Below, one piece after another: positions 1 to 7,431 of a DNA stretch of 64,000 nucleotides; within the stretch, counting starts at the first letter, position 1, and each line of letters opens with the position of its first letter. Origin of the DNA: Falsiroseomonas sp051860665 (lineage in GTDB: Bacteria > Pseudomonadota > Alphaproteobacteria > Acetobacterales > Acetobacteraceae); contig NZ_JBHYDM010000003.1 of assembly GCF_051860665.1 (NCBI RefSeq), forward strand, positions 1-64,000, in the 5' to 3' direction. Position numbers and translations under genes: made by a program. The notes under the pieces were generated by a model. That model saw only the letters and a program-made list of their open reading frames with translations. It was not told the DNA's origin and did not search any database.

Positions 1-681
1 GGCCGCCTCGGCCAGCAGGGCCAGGCCGCGCCGCAGCGCGCCCAGCGCCGGCAGCGCGGCCAGCCCGCCGGCCGCCTGCGCCAGCCGCTCCACCGCCGCG
101 GCCAGGCGCGCGAAGCCCAGCAGGCGCGCCGCCTCGGCAAGTTCGCCCGCCTCCTTCAGCGCCTCCGCCCGGCGTTCCGGCACCAGCCCGGCCAGCAGCG
201 GCGCCGCCGCCTCGAAGCGGGAGGCGAGCGCGCCCAGCAGGGCCTCGCCGGCGCCGAGCTGCGGCGCCGGGGCGGCGGGCGCCGGCTGCGGCGCGGGCGG
301 CGCGGGGCCACCCTCTGCCAGCGCGGCAAGGCGGGCCAGAAGCTCGGCCGGCGCCGGTACGTCCCGATGCGCCTGCAGCACCGTCGCGCGCTGGCGCCGC
401 AGCGTATCCACCGCCGCGAGCAGCCCATCCGCCACCGCGCCCTGCACCGCGAGCCGGCCGTTGCGGGCCAGCCCCAGAAGATCCTCGCAGCGATGCGCGA
501 CATTCTTCATGCCGGGCGCGCCGAGCGCGTCCGACATGCCCTTCAGCGAATGGAAGGCGCGGAACAGCCGGTCCACCGCGCCGCGATCGGATTCGCCAGC
601 CGAGAGGATGCGATCGATCGCGTCCAGGTGGTCATCGGATTCGCCCGCGAATTCCTGCCAGAGGGCCTCGTCCTCGATCAC
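1..681 (-). CDS. cheA: Chemotaxis histidine kinase CheA, N-terminal part (cut by window edge)
   Basis: My translation of the minus strand gives an open frame from a GTG at 681 to the edge (227 codons). Residues about 1-105 form an HPt domain with the phospho-acceptor motif FHSLKGMSDALG (His44), as in the P1 domain of CheA. A second, degenerate HPt-like helical segment follows (about 145-227) with no histidine at the equivalent place. The dimerisation, ATPase and CheW-binding domains would lie left of the window. The GTG overlaps the stop of the preceding gene (GTGA), so the two are probably translationally coupled. CheA phosphorylates itself and passes phosphate to receiver proteins; CheB and the receiver protein just upstream are candidates. 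The identity rests on the HPt domain plus the cheB/cheR/cheW-like neighbours. Confidence 0.82.
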   Translation of the reverse strand, partial: MIEDEALWQEFAGESDDHLDAIDRILSAGESDRGAVDRLFRAFHSLKGMSDALGAPGMKNVAHRCEDLLGLARNGRLAVQGAVADGLLAAVDTLRRQRATVLQAHRDVPAPAELLARLAALAEGGPAPPAPQPAPAAPAPQLGAGEALLGALASRFEAAAPLLAGLVPERRAEALKEAGELAEAARLLGFARLAAAVERLAQAAGGLAALPALGALRRGLALLAEAA

Positions 682-2033
682 CGGGGCACCTCCACGGGCA
701 GCCCGGCCGCGCGGCGCGCGGTGCGCAGCAGCGCCACGCCCTGGCGCTCGCGCAGATCCGGGCTCAGCGCGCCCGAGGGTTTTCCGACAATCCCCGCCAC
801 GCCGAGCCGTCGCGCCTCCACCGCCGTGGCGGAGCCGGGGCGTGCGGCGGAGGAGACAATGACCACGGCGCCGCCGCCCGAGAGCGCCCAGCGCCGCAGC
901 ACGCCGATCCCGTCCAGCTCCGGCATCTCGATATCCAGCATGGTCAGGTCCGGCGCCAGTCGGGCCATGGCGGCCAGCGCCTGCACGCCATCCGCGGCCT
1001 CTCCCACCACCTCGAATTCGCCATCCAGCGCCAGGGTTTCCCGCACCAGGCGTCGCATCATGGCGCTGTCATCCACCACCAGCACGCGGCGGCGCGCCCC
1101 GGCCGGCGCGGGCTCCGGCGGCGGCAGGTCGTGCCCGGCCGCGGCGATGGCCCGGGCGTGATCCGCCAGGGCGGCGGCCAGGCCCGGCAGGGCGGCGGGC
1201 GCGAAGGGCTCCAAAGGCAGGGCGTCGAGCAGGATCCGCAGGGAATCTAGGCCGAGCGCCGCGGCCATGCCGCGCAGCGCCTCCGCCGCCCGCAGTGCCG
1301 TAGCGGGCTCCGTCGCGGCGCCGAGCCTTTGGCAGGCGGCGGTGAATTCCGGCGCGAAGGCAGCCAGCAGCTCGGCATCCAGCGGCGCCGCATGGGGCGC
1401 CTCCGCCGCGGCAGGGGGCGGCAGGTCCGCCCCGGCCGCGACCACCCGCTCCGCCTGCGCCGCCAGCGCACCGGCCAGGGCGTGCAGCGCGGCGGGGTCG
1501 TGCGGGTCCAGCAGCGCCGCCGCCGGCTCCAGCATGGTGCGCAGGGAGGCAAGGCCGACGGCGCCGGCCATGGCGCGCAGATTGTCCAGCGCCCGGCCCG
1601 CCTCCGCCGCATCCGGGGCCGCGGCGAGGCGTGCGCAGCCGGCGGCGAATTCGGGCGCGAAGGCTTCCAGCATCTCGCGGTCCAGCCAGGCGCCAGGGGC
1701 GGACGCCTCGGCCCCCTCGGCCAGAGCTTCGGGCGGGGCTTCGGGCTGGGCTTCGGCCAGCGGCACATCGGCGCCGGCCGCGCCGATGGCCAGGGCCTGC
1801 CGCGCCAGCGCCTCCGCCCCTGCATGCAGGGCCGGCCAGTCCAGCGGGTCCAGCGCCTGGGCCGTCCGCTCCACCAGCGCGGCGAGGGAGGGCACGCCGA
1901 GGGCCGCGGCCATGGCGCGCAGCTGGTCAAGCGCCCGTCCGGCCACCGCCACGTCCCGCACCATGGCCAGCCGCACCGCCTCGGCCTCGAATTCCGGCAC
2001 GAAGGCGTCGAGCAGGTCGCGATCCAGGGTCAT
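678..2033 (-). CDS. Three HPt-like repeats fused to a C-terminal receiver domain
   Basis: A 451-residue protein. Three repeats start near residues 4, 117 and 218 (LDRDLLDAF, LDREMLEAF, LDAELLAAF) and resemble the helical HPt domain of the CheA encoded next. Where HPt carries its phosphohistidine, these repeats have acidic residues: D36 in LDQLRAMAAALG, D150 in LDNLRAMAGAVG and E251 in AEALRGMAAALG. Residues about 316-440 are a receiver domain with DD321-322, phospho-acceptor D367 (LTMLDIEMPELDG), S394/S395 and K418 in GKPSG, closest in style to a CheB receiver. It sits between cheB (4-base gap) and cheA (GTGA overlap). It is probably a phosphate sink, scaffold or output protein of this pathway; the role is inferred. 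Confidence 0.75.
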   Translation of the reverse strand: MTLDRDLLDAFVPEFEAEAVRLAMVRDVAVAGRALDQLRAMAAALGVPSLAALVERTAQALDPLDWPALHAGAEALARQALAIGAAGADVPLAEAQPEAPPEALAEGAEASAPGAWLDREMLEAFAPEFAAGCARLAAAPDAAEAGRALDNLRAMAGAVGLASLRTMLEPAAALLDPHDPAALHALAGALAAQAERVVAAGADLPPPAAAEAPHAAPLDAELLAAFAPEFTAACQRLGAATEPATALRAAEALRGMAAALGLDSLRILLDALPLEPFAPAALPGLAAALADHARAIAAAGHDLPPPEPAPAGARRRVLVVDDSAMMRRLVRETLALDGEFEVVGEAADGVQALAAMARLAPDLTMLDIEMPELDGIGVLRRWALSGGGAVVIVSSAARPGSATAVEARRLGVAGIVGKPSGALSPDLRERQGVALLRTARRAAGLPVEVPR

Positions 2034-2037
2034 GGCG

Positions 2038-3075
2038 TCACGCCACCTTCTCCCGCACCAGCGCCGCCACGCGGCGGCCGAGGCCGGCGGGATCGGCGGT
2101 CTCGATGGCCAGCCCGGCCTCGACCAGCGCGCCGGGCATGCCGCCGACGACGCAGCTCGCCACCGTCTGGGCCAGCACCGGCATCCCCCTGTCCTGCATC
2201 GTCCGCGCCCCCAGCAGCCCGTCCCGCCCCATGCCCGTCAGCACCACGCCCAGCGCCCGCTGCGCCACCAGCGCCGCCGACTGGAAGAGCAGGTCCACCG
2301 AAGGATGCACCGCCGCGGCCCCGGTTGCGAGCCGCAGGACGAGCCCGCCCTCCGTCCCCGCGCCGCGCGCGAGATGCCCATCCGTGCCGCCCGGGATCAC
2401 CGTGACCTCCCCCGACATCAGCCGCTGCCCGGCCCGCCCGACGCCGACCGGAACCCCGGAAAGCCGCGCCAGGTGCTGCGCCAGGTCAGGCGCCAGGTCC
2501 GCCGGCATGTGCTGCGCCACCACGCAGGGCACTGGCAGCCGCCCGGCGGCGGCGAGGAAGGCGGCCAGCGCATCCGGCCCGCCGGTGGAGGCGCCGAGCA
2601 GCACCACGTCGGCCCCGCCCGCCGCCCGCACCACCCGCACCGGCGCCGCGCCCCGCGCCGCCGGCCGCACCGTGGCGCGCTGCCCCGCCCAGTGCCGCAG
2701 CCGGCCACGCAATTCGCGGTCCAGCATCGAGAGATCGACGCCGCCGAGGTCGCCATCCTTGCAGAGATAGTCCACCGCGCCCCGGTCCAGCGCCGCCAGC
2801 GCGGTGGCGGAGCCATCGCTGGTGTGGTGGCTGACCATCAGCACCGCCGGCGGGTCCGGCAGCGCCATGATCCGCCGCGTCGCCTCCAGCCCATCGAGGC
2901 GCGGCATCTCGACATCCATGGCGATGACATCGGGGCGCAGCTTCGCCGCCTGCTCGATCGCCGCCTCGCCGTCGGAGGCCTCGCCCACCACCTTCAGATC
3001 GCCCTCGGCCTCGATGATCCGGCGCAGCGCCATGCGCATGAAGCCGCTGTCGTCCACGACGAGGACGCGGATCAT
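2038..3075 (-). CDS. cheB: Chemotaxis methylesterase/deamidase CheB
   Basis: A 345-residue protein, the usual CheB length. The N-terminal receiver domain starts MIRVLVVDDSGFMR and carries the phospho-acceptor Asp in DVIAMDVEMPRLDG. The C-terminal methylesterase domain has the three catalytic regions: Ser in LLGASTGGPDAL, His in VAQHMPADLAP and Asp in VLTGMGRDG. It removes methyl groups from, or deamidates, chemoreceptor glutamates after phosphorylation by CheA. The ATG at 3075 overlaps the stop of the CheW-like gene (ATGA). The open frame extends much further upstream without a stop, but that extension is antisense-type sequence inside the CheW-like gene, so the overlapping ATG is chosen. Confidence 0.93.
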   Translation of the reverse strand: MIRVLVVDDSGFMRMALRRIIEAEGDLKVVGEASDGEAAIEQAAKLRPDVIAMDVEMPRLDGLEATRRIMALPDPPAVLMVSHHTSDGSATALAALDRGAVDYLCKDGDLGGVDLSMLDRELRGRLRHWAGQRATVRPAARGAAPVRVVRAAGGADVVLLGASTGGPDALAAFLAAAGRLPVPCVVAQHMPADLAPDLAQHLARLSGVPVGVGRAGQRLMSGEVTVIPGGTDGHLARGAGTEGGLVLRLATGAAAVHPSVDLLFQSAALVAQRALGVVLTGMGRDGLLGARTMQDRGMPVLAQTVASCVVGGMPGALVEAGLAIETADPAGLGRRVAALVREKVA

Positions 3076-4235
3076 CGCCAGGCGCCCAGCACGGCGGCGC
3101 GGCAGACCGGCAGCGGCGCCTCGCCCAGCGCCACCACGGCGGAGACCAGCCCCTCCCCGGCCACGGCCGAGATCAGCCGCTCCGGGATGCGGCGCAGGCC
3201 GGTGACCTGGCTGACGGCGAGAGCCACCGGCGGCGCGCCGGCCAGGCGCAGCAGGGGCGCTTCCGCGGCCTGCTGGCCCAGCACCTCCGCCGCCCCCAGG
3301 CGCAGCCCGGCATCCAGCACCGGCAGCACCTCGCCCCGATGCGCCGCGACGCCGCGGAAGCCGCGGATCGGCTGGCCGTCGCGCTCCGGCGCCGGTGAGG
3401 GGGCGAGCGGCGGGATCACCGCGACCACCTCCTCCACCGGCAGGGCGAAGGCCTGGCCGCCGGCGGAACACAGCAGCAGGGCGCGGCTCGGCTCCGGGGC
3501 CGGCGGCGCGGCGGCCTCGGCCAGCGGGGCGACCATGAGATCCTCCGCCGCCGCCTCCAGCCGCGCCAGCAGCGTGGGCTCGCCCGGGCGGGCGGGGCCG
3601 ATGCGGGCGCAGGGCAGGCCGAGGCGGCGGCCGCCATGGCGGAACAGCACCAGCAGCCCGGCCTCCGGCCCCGGCGCTTCGGCCTGCAGCAGCCAGGCGG
3701 GGTCCAGCACCAGCGCCGGGGCGCCGCCGGCCACCGCATAGCCCAGCGCGCAGGGGCCGGCGGCGGGCGCCGGGCGCAGCACCGGCATGGGCACCACCCG
3801 TTCCAGCAGGGCGAAGGGCAGCACCAGGCGCAGCGCGCCAAGCTCCGCCGCCAGCGCGACCTGGCGCAGCGCGCCGCCACGCATCGGCACGGACCACCCG
3901 CCGGGCCCGGCCGGCAAGGCGGGCGGCACGCGGCGCGCCGCCAGCCGCGGCGGCACCAGCAGCGGCGCACCCTGCGGCGGGATCTCGGAAAAGGCCTCGC
4001 CGGCCACGACGACCCGGCCATTCGGCCCGTCCAGCAGCACCCAGGCAGGGCCGCCGGCCAGGCCCGCGGCCGCCGCCATCACCGGCACCACCTGCCCCGC
4101 CACCACGGCGATGCCGAGCAGGCCCGGCGCGGCCAGCGGCGCGGGGCGCAGCGGCGCCGCTTCGACCACCTCGACCTCGGCCGGCAGGGCCCAGGCCTGG
4201 CCGCCGGCCAGCAGGGCGGCCGGGGCCTCACTCAT
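3072..4235 (-). CDS. Multi-domain CheW-like chemotaxis coupling protein
   Basis: A 387-residue protein, about two and a half times a normal CheW. Three weakly similar CheW-type segments can be seen at about residues 1-115, 116-245 and 250-387. The last is clearest: LLLCSAGGQAFALPVEEVVAVI, then GFRGVAAHRGEVLPVLDAGLRLG, the usual spacing of the CheW beta-barrel. No receiver domain is present, so it is not CheV. CheW proteins bridge receptors and CheA in the signalling array; a tandem form could cross-link several partners. The gene overlaps cheR by 8 bases and cheB by 4. Family assignment is good for the C-terminal third and inferred for the rest. Confidence 0.7.
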   Translation of the reverse strand: MSEAPAALLAGGQAWALPAEVEVVEAAPLRPAPLAAPGLLGIAVVAGQVVPVMAAAAGLAGGPAWVLLDGPNGRVVVAGEAFSEIPPQGAPLLVPPRLAARRVPPALPAGPGGWSVPMRGGALRQVALAAELGALRLVLPFALLERVVPMPVLRPAPAAGPCALGYAVAGGAPALVLDPAWLLQAEAPGPEAGLLVLFRHGGRRLGLPCARIGPARPGEPTLLARLEAAAEDLMVAPLAEAAAPPAPEPSRALLLCSAGGQAFALPVEEVVAVIPPLAPSPAPERDGQPIRGFRGVAAHRGEVLPVLDAGLRLGAAEVLGQQAAEAPLLRLAGAPPVALAVSQVTGLRRIPERLISAVAGEGLVSAVVALGEAPLPVCRAAVLGAWR

Positions 4236-5010
4236 CCGCCACCTCCCGCCGCCAGATGCCGATCAGGTCGCGCGACCAGGACACCAGGCCGATGCCGCGC
4301 GGCGGCCGGTCGGTCGGGCCCAGCAGTAGCGCACCGCCCGGGCGCAGCGCCGCGACCAGCCGCCGCAGCACCGCGAGTCGCCCCGCCTCCGTCATGTAGA
4401 TCAGCACGTTGCGGCACAGGATGGCATCGGCCGAACCATCCGGCAGGCAGGCATCCAGCAGATTGGCGCGGCGGAAGGCGACATGGGGCCGCAGGTTTTC
4501 GGCCGGCTCGAACCAGCCATCGGCGATGTCGAGCATGGACCGGTCCACCTGCGGCACCTCGCGCAGCGCATCGGGCGGGCCCAGGCGGTAGCGCCCTGAC
4601 ACCGCCGCCTCCAGCGCCGGGCGGCACAGGTCCAGCCCCTCAACCCGCCAGGGCACGCCAGTGCCGGCGGCAAGAATCGCCAGCGTCCAGGCCTCCTCCC
4701 CCGTGGCGCAGCCGGCCGAGACCAGGGACAGCGCGCCGCGCGCGGCCAGGATCGGCAGCACCTCCCCCCGGAAGGCGGCGATCTGCGCGGAGGCGCGGAA
4801 CATGCGGGTTTCCTGCACCGTCACCGCATCCAGCAGCGCCGCCCAATCCGGATGGTCGATGCTGGCGCGATCGAGCGGCAGGCGGGAGAGCAGCGGCGCC
4901 GCGCGCAGCAGCCGGTTGCGCAGCACGTCCGATTCGGAAAAGCCCGCCAGCCCCGCCAGTCTTTCCTGCACGGCGCCCAGCGCCGGCCCGGCCAGGTTGG
5001 TGGCGGGCAT
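4228..5010 (-). CDS. cheR: Chemotaxis protein methyltransferase CheR
   Basis: A 260-residue SAM-dependent methyltransferase that methylates chemoreceptor glutamates. Its CheR motifs are VTVQETRMFR (CheR proteins usually have TNET at this place), the SAM-binding SAGCATGEEAWTLA, the acidic post-loop VEGLDL and the ILCRNVLIYM motif. The N-terminal helical domain is present and no C-terminal TPR extension is seen. It begins 17 bases after the ATPase gene and overlaps the CheW-like gene by 8 bases, consistent with one operon. No methyl-accepting receptor gene is visible in the window, so its substrates must be encoded elsewhere. Confidence 0.92.
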   Translation of the reverse strand: MPATNLAGPALGAVQERLAGLAGFSESDVLRNRLLRAAPLLSRLPLDRASIDHPDWAALLDAVTVQETRMFRASAQIAAFRGEVLPILAARGALSLVSAGCATGEEAWTLAILAAGTGVPWRVEGLDLCRPALEAAVSGRYRLGPPDALREVPQVDRSMLDIADGWFEPAENLRPHVAFRRANLLDACLPDGSADAILCRNVLIYMTEAGRLAVLRRLVAALRPGGALLLGPTDRPPRGIGLVSWSRDLIGIWRREVADE

Positions 5011-5027
5011 GCGAGGCTCCAGACCGC

Positions 5028-5450
5028 TCAGCCGGAGGCATCCAGCACGGCGACCAGCCGGTTGCGGTCCCCCGCGCGGCTATAGTCCAGGCTGCGCGTC
5101 ATCTGCCGCACGAAATGCACGCCGAGGCCGCCGATCTCGCGTTCCTCCAGCGCGGCTTCCGTATCCGGCGCGGCATTGGCCAGCGGGTCGAAGGCGCGGC
5201 CGTCATCCTCGATGCTGGCGATCACGGCGCCATCCTCCTGCCGCACGGTGACAGCGACGAAGGTGGCGGCGCCGGGGCCGCTGCTGCCATGCATGGCGAC
5301 ATTGGCGGCGAGTTCCTCCACCACCACGGCCAGGCGATGGGCGACCTTGGGCGGCAGGTCCGCTTCCTCGGCGAAGGCCTCCAGCGCGTCCAACAGGCGC
5401 GCGACCGCCTCGGTCTCGGGCGGAATGGTGATGTCCAGCGCTGGCGGCAC
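5028..5450 (-). CDS. RsbW-like anti-sigma/serine kinase-type ATPase
   Basis: A 140-residue single-domain GHKL ATPase. The N box is VVEELAANVAMHG, the G1 box IEDDGRAFDP and the G2 region GGLGVHFVRQM, as in RsbW/SpoIIAB-type proteins. It is the first gene of the chemosensory operon, reading from a GTG start at 5450. Such proteins sequester sigma factors or phosphorylate STAS-domain antagonists, but no STAS protein, PP2C phosphatase or sigma factor is encoded beside it. Its presence suggests that the Che-like system controls a partner-switching output rather than, or as well as, flagellar rotation; that is inference. Confidence 0.8.
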   Translation of the reverse strand: MPPALDITIPPETEAVARLLDALEAFAEEADLPPKVAHRLAVVVEELAANVAMHGSSGPGAATFVAVTVRQEDGAVIASIEDDGRAFDPLANAAPDTEAALEEREIGGLGVHFVRQMTRSLDYSRAGDRNRLVAVLDASG

Positions 5451-5636
5451 GTCCGTGCTCTCTTGAAGCCGATTGCGCGGAGCCTAGCGAGGCCGGCGGC
5501 GCTTGTCGCGTCCCCCGGAAGCCGCCCTGGCCGCGGCCATGGCGCAGCGCCCTGCCCTCTGACAAAATACGCTATATTTCCGTGTTTTATGAACAACTTA
5601 TGACATGAAGTGTGAAGCAGAGACGGTGACAGACCC
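5451..5636. promoter_or_regulatory. Divergent intergenic region with an AT-rich core
   Basis: 186 bases separate the divergent chemosensory operon and the Na/Pi-type transporter. Most of it is GC-rich, but about 5560-5613 is strikingly AT-rich (ACAAAATACGCTATATTTCC and following). Promoter-like hexamers can be proposed on both strands, none with a convincing pair at ideal spacing. This is the likely promoter zone for both directions; no specific operator was identified. Confidence 0.4.
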
Positions 5637-7217
5637 ATGGAGGTGATCGCTGCGCTGCTGGGCGGGATCGGCCTGTTCCTGATCGGCATCAAGGGCCTGG
5701 GCGGGAGCCTGCAGGCCCTGGCCGGCCCGCGGATGCGCGCCGTGGTGACACGGGCGACGCGCAGCCCGCTGCGCGCCGCGGCCACCGGCCTGCTGCTGGG
5801 CGGGCTGACCCAGTCGAGCAATGCGGTCACCTTCATCCTGACGGCGATGATCCAGTCCGGCCTGCTGGAGCTGCGGCGCGCCCTGCCGATCGCCGCCTTC
5901 GCCAATCCCGGCACCGCCGGGCTGGTCCTGCTCGCGACGGTCGATATCCGCCTGGCGGTGCTCTGGCTGATCGGACTGGTCGGGCTGAGCAGCGCGCTGA
6001 ACCTGGACCGCCATGGCCGGCTGAAGCCGGCGCTCGGCGCGCTGCTGGGCCTCGCCTTGATGTTCCTCGGCCTGGACCTGCTGAAGACGGCCGCCGCGCC
6101 GCTGCGCGACCTGCCGCTGCTGGCCGCCATTGCCGGCGGCGCCGGGCTCGCCTTGCCCTTCCTGGCCGGCGCGGCGGTGACCTTGCTGGCGCAGTCCTCC
6201 TCCACGGTCAGCATCCTGGCGCTGACCCTGCATGCGGCCGGGCTGCTGGGCTTCGAACAGGCGGCGCTGGCGGTCTATGGCGCCTCGCTGGGCTCGGGCG
6301 GCGCGGTGCTGCTGCTGGCGGCCGGCCTCACCGGCGCGGCGCGGCGGCTGGCGGTGTTCCAGGCGCTGGTGAAGGCGGCGGGGGCGGCGCTGTTCCTGGC
6401 GCTCTTCGTGCTGGAACGCCTGGCCGGGCTGCCGCTGGTCCTGGCCGCGACAGGGGAGATCGCGCCGGACCCGCAGGCCCGCATCGGGCTGCTATTCCTG
6501 CTGCTGCAGCTTGTCTCCGCGCTGCTCGGCGTGCTGGCGCCGGCGCGGATGGTGGCGCTGCTGACCCGGCTCTGCCCGGAGAGCCCCGCCGAGGCGGCCT
6601 CCCGCCCCCGCTACCTCTACGACCGGGCGCTGGACGACCCGGCCACGGCGCTGGAGCTGGTGGCGCGCGAACAGCGGCGGCTGGCGCTGCGCCTGCCCGC
6701 CTATGTGGACCCGCTGCGCGCCGAGCCCGAGCTGCCCGCGGATTCGCCCGAGGCCAGCCAGGCCGCCGGCCGCGCGCTGGAAGCCGCGATCGCCCGCTTC
6801 CTGGCGGAGCTGCTGGGGCGCGGCGGCGACCGTGCACTGCTCGACCGCGTGCTGGCGATGGAGGCGGCGAATGCGGGCCTGGCCGCGCTGCGGGAGACGC
6901 TGGCCGAATTCGCCGCCACCGCCCGGGACGGCACCACCGCCTCCGCGCCGCTGCGCCCGACGCTGGAGCGGCTGGCGGAGGCGCTGCACCTGCTGCTCGG
7001 CGAATTGGCGGAGGCCAGGGACGCCGGGGATGCCGGAATGCTGCGGGAGATGGCGGATGACCGCGGTGCGCTGATGGCCGGGCTGCGCCGCCGCCTGGCC
7101 GAGCGCGAGCCGGACCTCGGCCCCGCCGCCCGCGCGCTGCTGCTGGCCGCGACCGCGCAATTCGAACGCGCGGTCTGGCTGGTGCGGCGCCAGGCGCTTT
7201 TGGCGGAGCCGCGCTGA
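5637..7217 (+). CDS. Na/Pi-cotransporter family protein with PhoU-like tail
   Basis: A 526-residue protein. The N-terminal 330 residues or so are membrane-embedded with two inverted halves, each carrying the family QSS signature: GGLTQSSNAVTF near residue 62 and LLAQSSSTVSIL near 186. The C-terminal 190 residues are soluble and helical, as in the PhoU-like tails of NptA/YjbB-type proteins. The family moves phosphate with sodium, sometimes outward. No pst or pho gene is adjacent, so a role in phosphate homeostasis is inferred from family only. The start follows a weak ribosome-binding site. Confidence 0.85.
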   Translation: MEVIAALLGGIGLFLIGIKGLGGSLQALAGPRMRAVVTRATRSPLRAAATGLLLGGLTQSSNAVTFILTAMIQSGLLELRRALPIAAFANPGTAGLVLLATVDIRLAVLWLIGLVGLSSALNLDRHGRLKPALGALLGLALMFLGLDLLKTAAAPLRDLPLLAAIAGGAGLALPFLAGAAVTLLAQSSSTVSILALTLHAAGLLGFEQAALAVYGASLGSGGAVLLLAAGLTGAARRLAVFQALVKAAGAALFLALFVLERLAGLPLVLAATGEIAPDPQARIGLLFLLLQLVSALLGVLAPARMVALLTRLCPESPAEAASRPRYLYDRALDDPATALELVAREQRRLALRLPAYVDPLRAEPELPADSPEASQAAGRALEAAIARFLAELLGRGGDRALLDRVLAMEAANAGLAALRETLAEFAATARDGTTASAPLRPTLERLAEALHLLLGELAEARDAGDAGMLREMADDRGALMAGLRRRLAEREPDLGPAARALLLAATAQFERAVWLVRRQALLAEPR

Positions 7218-7431
7218 GGGGCCTGCACCGCAGCCACTTCGTCAAAGCGCGAAGACGGCAAGGCTCACGGCGGCACCTTCTGCCACGGAGATGATGTCTT
7301 TACGAGATAACGCGCTTCTGTCCGAATACGTGCTGTTGGATGGGGACTCGGATCGCGGCGGTTTTGACCATCGTCTTAGCCTCGGTTCATGCGCGACGGA
7401 CACCGGGACTGTTGCAACTGATCTCGTTACT
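7218..7431. other. Intergenic region with lower GC before the NCS2 permease
   Basis: 214 bases between two plus-strand genes. From about 7250 to 7440 the GC content is visibly lower than its surroundings. A -35-like TTGACC lies at 7364-7369, but no good -10 follows. The permease frame stays open back to an ATG at 7291, preceded directly by GGAG, so part of this stretch could be coding. I see no RNA gene. Confidence 0.3.

Noticed and set aside
1267..3741. Very long plus-strand frame of 824 codons across the chemosensory genes
   Set aside because: It lies antisense to well-supported cheB, HPt-like/receiver and CheW-like genes. Its product is low-complexity Ala/Arg/Pro, as expected from high-GC antisense frames with few stops.
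3076..3897. N-terminal extension of CheB
   Set aside because: The frame is open but the sequence is antisense-type noise inside the CheW-like gene. The ATG at 3075 gives a normal CheB start and an ATGA overlap.
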